A stretch of 32,069 nucleotides of DNA from a virus: the IMG/VR virus record IMGVR_UViG_3300025889_000549, positions 1-32,069 of that record; one strand, given 5' to 3'. Below the pieces are notes generated by a model. The model ran no database searches, was not told where the DNA came from, and worked only from the letters and a program-made list of their open reading frames with translations. The translations under genes and the position numbers were made by a program. Of this stretch, positions 1 to 5,265 are shown one piece after another (position 1 is the stretch's first letter; each line of letters begins with the position of its first letter).

Positions 1-605
1 TGTAGTTTGAAGTAGACATCCTTGCAAGCTCGGACATCAGCCATCGCATCGTGAGCACCCTCGAAGTCATACCCCATGAAGTAGATGTGAGCTTCCTGCA
101 GGCGTGGATTCTTGTACTGCTGATCAATGCCTTTGTCTTTGAAGAATGAAGCCTGAGCCTCGCTGAGTGGCAGCTTCATGATGTCTCGTGAATTGAGCAT
201 GGTACAGAATACCTGAGATCCTGCCAGTGTCTCTCGCCATAGAGCGACAATGCCCTGGCTCTCACCCTCAAAATAATCAAGCTCTATATTCATAAGATCC
301 AGGTCATACTCTGCATTGTGAGCCACCACAACATCAGCCAGATCGACCAGCTCGAAGAATGCTCCGAGGCCAGTCTTGCGATCGATGCCTGCCTTCTTCA
401 GTAGCTCGTAGCTGAAGCCATGCACATTTGCTGCAGCTTCAGGTACTGTATCGAAGCCTTCTGGATGGAGCAGCACATTCAGCTCAGCCAGAGTCTTGCC
501 ATCATTGTCTGTGAGTAGAGCACCGATCTGGACCACTCTCGGCAGGAAGGTTGGATTCTTCCAGTCTCGGATGCCAGTAGTCTCGGTGTCAAAAAATAGG
601 ATCAT
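1..605 (-). CDS. DnaQ-like 3'-5' exonuclease (DEDDh), partial
   Basis: The frame starts at 605 and is still open at the left edge, giving 201 residues of an incomplete protein. All three DEDDh exonuclease motifs are visible: FFDTETTG (D6, E8), AHNAEYDLD (D101) and GAHDAMADVRA (H185, D190). The family removes 3' nucleotides using two metal ions and acts as a polymerase proofreading subunit or as a stand-alone exonuclease. The start has a GAGGG ribosome site about 7 nt upstream. It is the last visible gene of the minus-strand series and lies downstream of the RecT-family gene, so a role in phage DNA replication or recombination is likely. Whether a polymerase or helicase domain follows cannot be seen here. 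Confidence 0.9.
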   Translation of the reverse strand, partial: MILFFDTETTGIRDWKNPTFLPRVVQIGALLTDNDGKTLAELNVLLHPEGFDTVPEAAANVHGFSYELLKKAGIDRKTGLGAFFELVDLADVVVAHNAEYDLDLMNIELDYFEGESQGIVALWRETLAGSQVFCTMLNSRDIMKLPLSEAQASFFKDKGIDQQYKNPRLQEAHIYFMGYDFEGAHDAMADVRACKDVYFKL

Positions 606-635
606 ATAATTCCCTCGTCTATGTTTTGTGATTGG

Positions 636-661
636 GAGGGAGTGGCCCGAAGGCCACACCC
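636..661 (-). other. TTCG-tetraloop hairpin between genes
   Basis: On the minus strand GTGGCC-TTCG-GGCCAC (642-657) forms a 6-bp stem capped by a UUCG tetraloop. Three further G-C pairs are possible across one mismatch. No U-tract follows, so it looks more like an mRNA stability or processing hairpin than a terminator. It lies between the 69-residue gene and the exonuclease. Confidence 0.5.
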
Positions 662-690
662 ACATTGTAACTCGTGTGAGAGCCTGCTCT

Positions 691-900
691 CTATTCGTCA
701 GATTCTGCTTCAGCGATAGCTTCGAGCACTAGGCTTCCGAGCTTGGCTTTTGCTGAGTGGAGACCAGCGTAGTTTTCACTCACTCGCTTCCATCGGCCAT
801 TTGCCTGTCGCTGCTGCACATAGAATTCTCGATCACCCCAGGATGCTTGATCATCCTGAATGCGATATACAGGAATCGTGATCTCAAAGATCTTTGCCAT
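691..900 (-). CDS. hypothetical protein, 69 aa
   Basis: This is a small protein of unknown function with no recognised motif. The N-terminal half has alternating hydrophobic and charged residues typical of beta strands (MAKIFEITIPVYRIQDD), followed by QQRQANGRWKRV and a helical, acidic C terminus. The gene is supported by an excellent ribosome site, GGAGGTGCAA (905-914) just before the ATG. The same motif precedes the RecT, endolysin, tail chaperone and RmlB-like genes. It stands alone between two short gaps rather than overlapping a neighbour. Confidence 0.7.
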   Translation of the reverse strand: MAKIFEITIPVYRIQDDQASWGDREFYVQQRQANGRWKRVSENYAGLHSAKAKLGSLVLEAIAEAESDE

Positions 901-959
901 GTGATTGCACCTCCATTTTCTTTTATACCCTCCATCCGATCGACCTTCGGACTGTCAAA

Positions 960-1253
960 TTAAACTCTCTCCAGTAGTTGCAAATGCTCGAAGGGAATGA
1001 TCACCAGCATTGTGCCTTTGATCATCTGCTTCTCGAAGTCGAGCTCTTGAAGAAGCCTGCCATCAAAATAATATGGATCTGGTATCGATCGCTCACCATC
1101 GGATTTGCGGACATAGGTGAAGTGGATCTCATTGTGATAGGTGATCCGCTTGGCATCCAGGCCGACCATCTTCTTGCCACCATTCCATATCGGGGCTCGG
1201 ATCTTGAATAGGTTGCAGACTGTATTGCGGTCCAGTTGTTTGATCTCACTCAT
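960..1253 (-). CDS. hypothetical protein, 97 aa
   Basis: The protein is unrecognised. It is basic in the N-terminal half (LDRNTVCNLFKIRAPIWNGGKK) and continues with beta-rich sequence and PDPYYFDG. Its start overlaps the stop of the upstream 76-residue gene in an ATGA arrangement, which argues for translational coupling and for this frame rather than the competing antisense frames. AAGG lies about 9 nt before the ATG. The location among small early-type genes beside RecT and an exonuclease fits an accessory DNA-metabolism or takeover protein, but nothing in the sequence fixes a function. Confidence 0.7.
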   Translation of the reverse strand: MSEIKQLDRNTVCNLFKIRAPIWNGGKKMVGLDAKRITYHNEIHFTYVRKSDGERSIPDPYYFDGRLLQELDFEKQMIKGTMLVIIPFEHLQLLERV

Positions 1254-1480
1254 GACTTCTGGTCCTTCTTGGGATCGTAGTCTTTGAATGGAATCTCTTT
1301 GCCAGTCTCATCGAGCATCCCGAGAGGGAAGTCTTCGAGCTTGCCACTGTGCCGAGCCCATGCAGATCGCTGGCCTGCAATGCTCGCTCCACGCTTATTT
1401 CGTTTGAAGTTGCCACCGCTTGCCTTGCCACCTTTGCGACCAGCAGCCACCTTCTTCGGATCTTTTTTATGCTTGATCAT
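1250..1480 (-). CDS. small basic KGG-like protein, 76 aa
   Basis: A very lysine- and glycine-rich N-terminal half (KKDPKKVAAGRKGGKASGG) resembles the KGG/stress-protein type of low-complexity basic motif. A more ordinary acidic tail ending in DYDPKKDQKS follows. It could bind nucleic acid by charge. The gene overlaps the end of the upstream zinc-ribbon gene and the start of the downstream gene, so it sits within a tightly coupled run. The family resemblance is only to a composition-biased motif; no enzyme function is implied. Confidence 0.7.
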   Translation of the reverse strand: MIKHKKDPKKVAAGRKGGKASGGNFKRNKRGASIAGQRSAWARHSGKLEDFPLGMLDETGKEIPFKDYDPKKDQKS

Positions 1481-1712
1481 GAGTACCCTCCAGCTCCTCC
1501 TTCGTGACTATGCCCTGTCTCTTGAGAGCATCACAGCCACAATGTTCACACAATTTTTTGACCTTCTTGGTCGGATCATTATTCTTGTAATAGCCTGAGC
1601 CTATCATCGCATCATTGGCATTCACCCATCGGCAATTTCGCCTGACTGATGTGACCTGGATCAGCTTGCAATTCAGGCAGCGAGTCTCCAGCTCATATGT
1701 GAGAGTCGGCAT
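1467..1712 (-). CDS. zinc-ribbon protein, 81 aa
   Basis: The chosen start gives MPTLTYELETRCLNCKLIQ. CLNC near the N terminus and CEHCGC in the second half make a four-cysteine zinc ribbon, with a basic segment (VRRNCRW) between them. A longer frame begins at 1784, but the 24 extra residues overlap the upstream gene completely, and GGAGGGAGACAAGG lies directly before 1712. The gene overlaps the upstream zinc-ribbon gene by 20 nt. Binding of DNA, RNA or protein is possible; the exact role is unknown. Confidence 0.75.
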   Translation of the reverse strand: MPTLTYELETRCLNCKLIQVTSVRRNCRWVNANDAMIGSGYYKNNDPTKKVKKLCEHCGCDALKRQGIVTKEELEGTHDQA

Positions 1713-1986
1713 CCTTGTCTCCCTCCGCTGCACAGAAGAGACAGTCAGATCCCTCCATGTACTTTGTCGCTCCACACCCCTCACACTTATAGACAGCCAT
1801 CAGCTTCTCATGAGTATCGATCTCTTCTGCAGTCATGGTGATAATCTCAAGCTGAGCAAATTTGTCAGCCAGTGCCATCATGAATCGGCCGATCGTACTA
1901 TCCAGGAAGCGGACCATGAAATTATTCGTGGTGACACCCTTCACCTCAATGGTGTACCTTCGCTTGAATACTCTATTGCGAGCCAT
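1693..1986 (-). CDS. zinc-ribbon protein, 97 aa
   Basis: The N-terminal two thirds are beta-rich and basic (MARNRVFKRRYTIEVKG) and lead into a helical part. The C terminus has CEGCGATKYMEGSDCLFCA, a C-x2-C...C-x2-C zinc knuckle of the rubredoxin-knuckle type. Stop and start of neighbours interlock: TGATG joins the upstream 62-residue gene to this ATG. It is the second of two consecutive zinc-knuckle proteins here, which may bind nucleic acids or phage or host polymerase components (inference). Confidence 0.75.
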   Translation of the reverse strand: MARNRVFKRRYTIEVKGVTTNNFMVRFLDSTIGRFMMALADKFAQLEIITMTAEEIDTHEKLMAVYKCEGCGATKYMEGSDCLFCAAEGDKDADSHI

Positions 1987-2174
1987 CAGAAGATCCTCCT
2001 GACCAGTTTGATATCAGCCACATTGATTAGATTCAGGAATGCCTGCAGCTCTGTGATCAGATCTTCGGCAGCATAGGCATCATAGTAGACAGTCTTGCCA
2101 TCGACTGAGCACTTGAGCTCTGGATACTTCTCCCGAAGGATCTGCTCCAGAGGCTTCTTCTCAGCGAGGCTCAT
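1986..2174 (-). CDS. hypothetical protein, 62 aa
   Basis: A small helical protein (MSLAEKKPLEQILREKYPEL, then DLITELQAFLNLINVADI) with no known motif. It overlaps the RecT-family stop codon by ATGA at its start and the next gene by TGATG at its end, so it is almost certainly translated as part of the operon. The tight coupling to the annealing protein suggests a recombination accessory role, but that is inference from position only. Confidence 0.7.
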   Translation of the reverse strand: MSLAEKKPLEQILREKYPELKCSVDGKTVYYDAYAAEDLITELQAFLNLINVADIKLVRRIF

Positions 2175-3301
2175 ACAATCTTCTCCTGCTCTCCAGCATC
2201 GGTCCGCTGATCGGTAGGCAATTCTTCATCGCCAGATAGTACAGCAGATGATCGGTCCATTAGAGCTCGCCACTTCTCATCGGTCTTGATTGAATTCTTT
2301 GTGATCACTCCAGTGACATCCTTCAGCCAGCGGAGCTTGTACTGAGCCTTGATAGGCAGAGCTTCGTATTGACCCCATGCAGCCTCTTTGAATTCATCAT
2401 CTACTGGAGGCAGTGGCTCGGCCACTTCTTCAGGCTCAGGATCTGCAGGAGCTTCCTCGACAGCAGGCTCTTCATCAGGACCACTTGCTTCGGCTGGCTC
2501 ATTCGGATCGGTGATATCTGGATGATCTTCTGTACCTTCATTGCTTGGATCGACTTCCACTGCTGCTTCCTCCTTCTCAGATTTTGGACTACTTTTTTGT
2601 TCAGGCATATTCGTGATGTTGCCATCGGCATCCATATCAATGACCATGCCATCTGCTGACACTCGAGCATTGAGCTCATCGGGAGTGTAGACTAGCATGC
2701 CACTGAAGACATCAGGGCAGTATGTCCTGACACCATTGCTGATGCATCGAGCGAACATCATGGCCTTCGGATAATTCTTCCAGTTGTCTTTGCACAGACA
2801 GCCATCCTTCGATTCATTCTGCTTCTTCCATTTATTCCAGCGAGAGATCGGTCGGATGTTGTGCTTGAGCGGAGCTTCCTCACACTCAGGATCAAGCAGG
2901 CCAGCCATGCGAGCCTCATCAATATCGAAGCTCTCTGTGCCTATCTTGGTCCGTTTGCCAGACCTGATCTCATAGAAGTCTATGACACAGCCATCGAGCT
3001 CCTTCTTCTTAATGTCATAGTCGTATCGACCAGAGCTTTTGACCATGCCTGCCATCGTATTTGCCGACAGCGTGGCATTGCCTTCGATCACATGGACCGC
3101 TCGCATTGAAGCGAATGGAGCAAGGCCGAGCTCCTGGCCTGCCATGATCTTTGTGATTGCCTTTGATGTTCGGTCCATATCGCCACCGAACATTCCCGAA
3201 GCCACGAATGCTTTGCCGACCTGCTCGATTTCCGAGTAGCTCAGTTGCTTCCTGACTTGGATCTGTGACTCTTCAGCCACAGGCTTTTGCTTCTCTCCCA
3301 T
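2171..3301 (-). CDS. RecT-family single-strand annealing protein
   Basis: The 376-residue protein shows the RecT-type core. AITKIMAGQELGLAPFASMR and VIEGNATLSANTMAGMV lie in the first 110 residues, and WKNYPKAMMFARCISNGVR with YCPDVFSGMLVYTPDEL near residues 180-215 matches the conserved end of the core. A long acidic, proline-rich linker (EEAAVEVDPSNEG...PADPEPEEVAEP) and a short C-terminal helical domain follow. RecT proteins anneal complementary single strands during phage recombination. The start at 3301 has AAGGAGGTGCAACTCTT before ATG; an in-frame upstream start at 3379 has no ribosome site and overlaps the HNH gene. A partner exonuclease may be the DnaQ-like gene or lie outside the window. 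Confidence 0.85.
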   Translation of the reverse strand: MGEKQKPVAEESQIQVRKQLSYSEIEQVGKAFVASGMFGGDMDRTSKAITKIMAGQELGLAPFASMRAVHVIEGNATLSANTMAGMVKSSGRYDYDIKKKELDGCVIDFYEIRSGKRTKIGTESFDIDEARMAGLLDPECEEAPLKHNIRPISRWNKWKKQNESKDGCLCKDNWKNYPKAMMFARCISNGVRTYCPDVFSGMLVYTPDELNARVSADGMVIDMDADGNITNMPEQKSSPKSEKEEAAVEVDPSNEGTEDHPDITDPNEPAEASGPDEEPAVEEAPADPEPEEVAEPLPPVDDEFKEAAWGQYEALPIKAQYKLRWLKDVTGVITKNSIKTDEKWRALMDRSSAVLSGDEELPTDQRTDAGEQEKIV

Positions 3302-3354
3302 AAGAGTTGCACCTCCTTCTGTGCTTATGATTATATGTGCTTCGTTAGCCAGTG

Positions 3355-3627
3355 TCAAGCATAATTTTCTGCATGCCATGCATATGCTTTGACCCTTACT
3401 GAAGGCAGCCTTCCGATCGGCTTCGGAATGAGATTCATCTCTCGATCATAGGCATGGTGACATTTTGCACATACCTCCTGCCATTCTTCGGGATCAAGCC
3501 GATACTGATGATCGATGTTCGACCATTGTGTAGATCCCCACGCTCCACAATAGAAGCAGGTCCGAGTCCGCTTGAGATTTCTCTCGGCCCATTTATGTGC
3601 TCGATTGTATTCTGTCTTGGTTATCAT
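3355..3627 (-). CDS. HNH-like zinc nuclease-type protein, 90 aa
   Basis: The residues TCFYCG (C24, C27), NIDHQYRLDPEEW (H40) and VCAKCHHAYD (C53, C56, H57) reproduce the layout of small phage HNH-fold proteins with a CxxC...CxxC zinc site. In related phage proteins the line N-x-S/D-H/G-x-YR-x-DP-x-x-W is common. The catalytic residues are variant, so nuclease activity is uncertain; it may instead be a structural zinc fold that binds DNA. AGAGGTG lies just before the ATG. The upstream DNA holds a hairpin and a divergent plus-strand promoter. Confidence 0.75.
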   Translation of the reverse strand: MITKTEYNRAHKWAERNLKRTRTCFYCGAWGSTQWSNIDHQYRLDPEEWQEVCAKCHHAYDREMNLIPKPIGRLPSVRVKAYAWHAENYA

Positions 3628-3649
3628 GACACCTCTTAATATCTATAAT
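3621..3649 (+). promoter_or_regulatory. plus-strand promoter of short RNA 1
   Basis: TTATCA (3621-3626), a 17-bp spacer and a perfect TATAAT (3644-3649) form a sigma-70-type promoter pointing right. The expected start, about 3656, is the base of the stem of the hairpin at 3657-3688. The promoter overlaps the start and ribosome site of the minus-strand HNH-like gene. Confidence 0.5.
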
Positions 3650-3655
3650 AAATAC

Positions 3656-3699
3656 AGAGACCCCTGTAGTTGCACCTCCAGGGGTCTCGCTTTTATTTC
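3656..3699 (+). ncRNA. candidate small RNA 1: terminator hairpin with RBS-complementary loop
   Basis: A perfect 10-bp stem (3657-3666 with 3679-3688, GAGACCCCTG/CAGGGGTCTC) closes a 12-nt loop TAGTTGCACCTC and is followed by GCTTTTATTT. The unit begins where the TATAAT promoter at 3644 should start transcription, so the RNA would be about 40 nt and nearly all hairpin. Loop plus stem edge contain AGTTGCACCTCC, a 12-nt complement of the RecT-family ribosome site (GGAGGTGCAACT), and 10-11 nt complements of four other phage ribosome sites. The alternative is a simple bidirectional terminator between the 97-residue and HNH-like genes. Confidence 0.4.
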
Positions 3700-3986
3700 A
3701 GCAGATGGACAAAGAAGCGACCAGGCGATCCACGATGATACTTCCTGGCCTTGTATGCTTGCTCCAGGAATCGGCCCTTGCCGAGCTCATATAGCTTCTT
3801 GTAAAAGAATGGATTGAATTTCGGATCATCGATCAGATCCTGGCAGTCTGCAATTATTGCATCTGCTTCTTTGGCATTCGGTTTATCTTTGACTATAGCT
3901 ATAGAAGTTCTTCCAGATTTATTCTCTATAGCTATAGTCTTGATGCGATCGCTAACTAGAGAGCCCACGCTAGATGTAGTGCTCAT
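3693..3986 (-). CDS. hypothetical protein, 97 aa
   Basis: The start at 3986 is chosen because TATGGAGGTG lies 9 nt upstream; the frame stays open to 4199 but the extension has no ribosome site and looks non-coding. The N-terminal third (MSTTSSVGSLVSDRIKTIA) is unremarkable. The C-terminal half (ADCQDLIDDPKFNPFFYKKL, GKGRFLEQAYKARKYHRGSP, GRFFVHLLK) is a compact basic helical domain that looks DNA-binding. It lies beside the candidate origin region, so a replication or regulatory role is conceivable, but I recognise no family. Confidence 0.65.
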   Translation of the reverse strand: MSTTSSVGSLVSDRIKTIAIENKSGRTSIAIVKDKPNAKEADAIIADCQDLIDDPKFNPFFYKKLYELGKGRFLEQAYKARKYHRGSPGRFFVHLLK

Positions 3987-3991
3987 GATTC

Positions 3992-4092
3992 TTGACACCT
4001 CCATAGAATCCCTGTACACTAGAAGGGAATCTTCCACTTCGCATAAGCAAAGTAAAGATAGCCTCTGACTGCAATCAGGGGTTATTTTATTT
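3992..4092 (+). ncRNA. candidate plus-strand promoter-terminator unit (short RNA 3)
   Basis: A perfect TTGACA (3992-3997), 17-bp spacer and TACACT (4015-4020) form a plus-strand promoter. About 45 nt after the expected start near 4027, CCTCTGA/TCAGGGG (4062-4068 and 4075-4081, one G-U pair, loop CTGCAA) is followed by TTATTTTATTT, an intrinsic terminator. The RNA would be about 65 nt and has no start codon with a ribosome site. The promoter overlaps, on the other strand, the ribosome site of the 97-residue gene, so transcription either way could interfere. The loop does not show the CACCTC motif. Confidence 0.35.
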
Positions 4093-4282
4093 GTCCGAGA
4101 TCTCGAGCTCCCAGAATTGTTCTTCCACCTCCCATAAAGATTTTTTGTCTTTGAATGGTTGGTCATTTCATAATACACCATGCTCTGCTCGGTCTGCAAG
4201 CTGCTTATCCTTCGCCTGTGGAATACTATATGTATTCAGTGGATAAGTAAGATTTCTAACAGTGGTAGATGTTTGTCCACAC

Positions 4283-4313
4283 TTGACTCATAAAAGTATG
4301 CTCATGTTAAAAT
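4283..4313 (+). promoter_or_regulatory. promoter of the plus-strand lytic transglycosylase-like gene
   Basis: TTGACT (4283-4288) and TAAAAT (4308-4313), with a 19-bp spacer, point right toward the only convincing plus-strand gene. The start of transcription would fall near 4318-4320, giving a leader of 15-25 nt. The TTGTCCACA box ends 2 bp before the -35 element, so a bound protein there could affect expression. Confidence 0.45.
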
Positions 4314-4332
4314 GATTATGGCAACATAATCG

Positions 4333-4953
4333 GTGGTAGATATATTGCGTAGAAAATTCAAATTGCTGATCGTAGCGACATCAGCTCTCATCATCAGCTT
4401 CGGCTGCATTGCTGCAGTCGATAACTATAAACAAGTGCAACACACACAGTCTCAGATCAAGCGTCTTGAGACTGAGCGACAGCAGTTACATAACAAGACT
4501 GAAGAGCTCCAGAAGGCCAACACACAGACTGAGAAGCAGCTCCAGGATCAGAAGCAGCTCGAAGAGCAGCTTCGTAATGAGATCAAGAATCTGCAGGCTG
4601 TGAAGGCAGAGAAGCAGAGACTTGCTGCATTGGCATCCAGTCCGAAGGCATTCGCTGAAGAGCCTGTGAAGGCCAGCGGATCTTGTGCCGACTGGATGGA
4701 TGCAGCAGGAATCCCGAGTACATACTCCACGAATAAGCTCATCATCAATGAGAGCGGATGCAATCCGAATGCGGTGAATCCGAGCTCTGGAGCGTGTGGT
4801 ATACCTCAAGCCCTGCCATGTAGCAAGATCGCTCATTGTGGTGTAGAGCCTGTGTGTCAGCTCCGATGGATGGATAGCTATGTGCAGGGTAGGTATGGCT
4901 CATGGGATGGAGCTCTAGCTGCCTGGAATAGCAGATATCCACACTGGTACTGA
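4333..4953 (+). CDS. membrane-anchored lytic transglycosylase-like protein
   Basis: A 206-residue secreted or anchored protein. Residues 9-29 are one hydrophobic segment after a basic RRKFK start, so a signal anchor is likely; SFGC is not a good lipobox. Residues 33-97 are a Gln/Glu/Lys coiled coil. Residues 115-206 are a lysozyme-like domain with LIINESGCNPNAVNP (E140, candidate catalytic), GACGIPQALPCSK and RYGSWDGALAAWNS. Six cysteines suggest disulfides outside the cell. The family cleaves peptidoglycan. GTG 4333 is the longest start; TTG 4345 has GGTGG 8 nt upstream and is equally possible. It has its own promoter and terminator against the direction of all other genes, like a moron. Confidence 0.8.
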   Translation: MVDILRRKFKLLIVATSALIISFGCIAAVDNYKQVQHTQSQIKRLETERQQLHNKTEELQKANTQTEKQLQDQKQLEEQLRNEIKNLQAVKAEKQRLAALASSPKAFAEEPVKASGSCADWMDAAGIPSTYSTNKLIINESGCNPNAVNPSSGACGIPQALPCSKIAHCGVEPVCQLRWMDSYVQGRYGSWDGALAAWNSRYPHWY

Positions 4954-4974
4954 GATCACAGCCAGAATATAAAA

Positions 4975-4996
4975 TACCTCACAGACATATGAGGTA
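4975..4996 (-). terminator. minus-strand terminator
   Basis: TACCTCA and TGAGGTA (4975-4981, 4990-4996) form a perfect 7-bp stem with an 8-nt loop. On the minus strand the stem is followed by TTTTATATTC, an intrinsic terminator that would end leftward transcription just before it runs into the convergent plus-strand gene. Confidence 0.55.
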
Positions 4997-5090
4997 GAGC
5001 AGGGGATAATACAGGTGGAGAATTGCACCTCAATTCTTCATATCTTCCATCGATGGAGGGCCAGTCATAGATCTGGCCCTCTTATTATTT
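4982..5090 (+). ncRNA. candidate small RNA 2 or structured 3' UTR with RBS-complementary loop
   Basis: CAGACA (4982-4987), a 17-bp spacer and GATAAT (5005-5010) form a weak promoter. From about 5017 the RNA would hold a 7-bp hairpin AGAATTG-CACCT-CAATTCT (5019-5037), a short linker and the strong terminator at 5056-5090, about 75 nt in all. The segment TTGCACCTCAATT (5023-5035) is complementary over 13 nt to the major capsid gene leader (minus strand, 19249-19261), including its GAGGTG. It could instead be the processed 3' end of the upstream plus-strand gene. Confidence 0.35.
5056..5090 (+). terminator. plus-strand intrinsic terminator
   Basis: GAGGGCCAG (5056-5064) and CTGGCCCTC (5073-5081) form a perfect 9-bp stem with the 8-nt loop TCATAGAT, followed by TTATTATTT. 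It ends plus-strand transcripts from the lytic transglycosylase-like gene or short RNA 2. Its downstream arm overlaps the stop codon region of the 46-residue minus-strand gene. Confidence 0.75.
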
Positions 5091-5225
5091 GGCGATGATT
5101 GACTTCAATTTGTATACGATGAATTGATTGCGGTTGCGAAGATGGCCACCTTCCCATATCGGGAGGAATTCGCCAGGCTTGTATGTATAGAATCGATCTT
5201 CAATTTTTTGTTTTATGTATTGCAT
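5085..5225 (-). CDS. hypothetical protein, 46 aa, probably leaderless
   Basis: The frame from ATG 5225 reads MQYIKQKIEDRFYTYKPGEF and then LPIWEGGHLRNRNQFIVYKL with a basic end, and stops at TAA 5085-5087. The composition is that of a folded small protein rather than random sequence. There is no ribosome site. A minus-strand promoter ends only a few bases before the ATG, so the mRNA would be leaderless. It fills the gap between the convergent plus-strand gene and the 118-residue gene. No family is recognised. Confidence 0.6.
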   Translation of the reverse strand: MQYIKQKIEDRFYTYKPGEFLPIWEGGHLRNRNQFIVYKLKSIIAK

Positions 5226-5231
5226 AACACT

Positions 5232-5263
5232 ATTATAGTATCACACAGAAGGAGATTTGTCAA
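5232..5263 (-). promoter_or_regulatory. promoter for the 46-aa gene
   Basis: On the minus strand TTGACA (5258-5263) is followed after 17 bp by TACTAT (5235-5240), which overlaps a perfect TATAAT (5232-5237, 20-bp spacing). Transcription would start between about 5229 and the A of ATG 5225, so little or no untranslated leader is expected. Confidence 0.6.
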
Positions 5264-5265
5264 TA

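Larger units (their letters stand above)
3987..4332. other. non-coding regulatory region, possible replication origin
   Basis: This 346-bp, locally A+T-rich stretch separates divergent genes. It contains a TTGTCCACA match to the actinobacterial DnaA box (4273-4281, plus) and two weaker boxes on the minus strand, TTATCCACT (4238-4246) and TATTCCACA (4217-4225). The inverted repeat GAATAC-TATAT-GTATTC (4221-4237) overlaps one of them. CGAGATCTCG (4096-4105) is palindromic, and GTGGTAGATGTTTG recurs imperfectly 71 nt later as GTGGTAGATATATTG. Clustered boxes at a strand switch fit an origin, but no replication initiator is recognised nearby. Confidence 0.25.

Noticed and set aside
4062-4081. Hairpin as a terminator for leftward transcription
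   Set aside because: On the minus strand the stem is followed by CTATCTTTACTTTGC, not a clear U-tract; the plus strand side (TTATTTTATTT) fits much better.
3987-4199. N-terminal extension of the 97-residue protein to 168 residues
   Set aside because: The extra part has no ribosome site, is rich in Ser, Arg and Cys without a pattern, and spans hairpins and promoters. The GGAGGTG before 3986 is a far better start.
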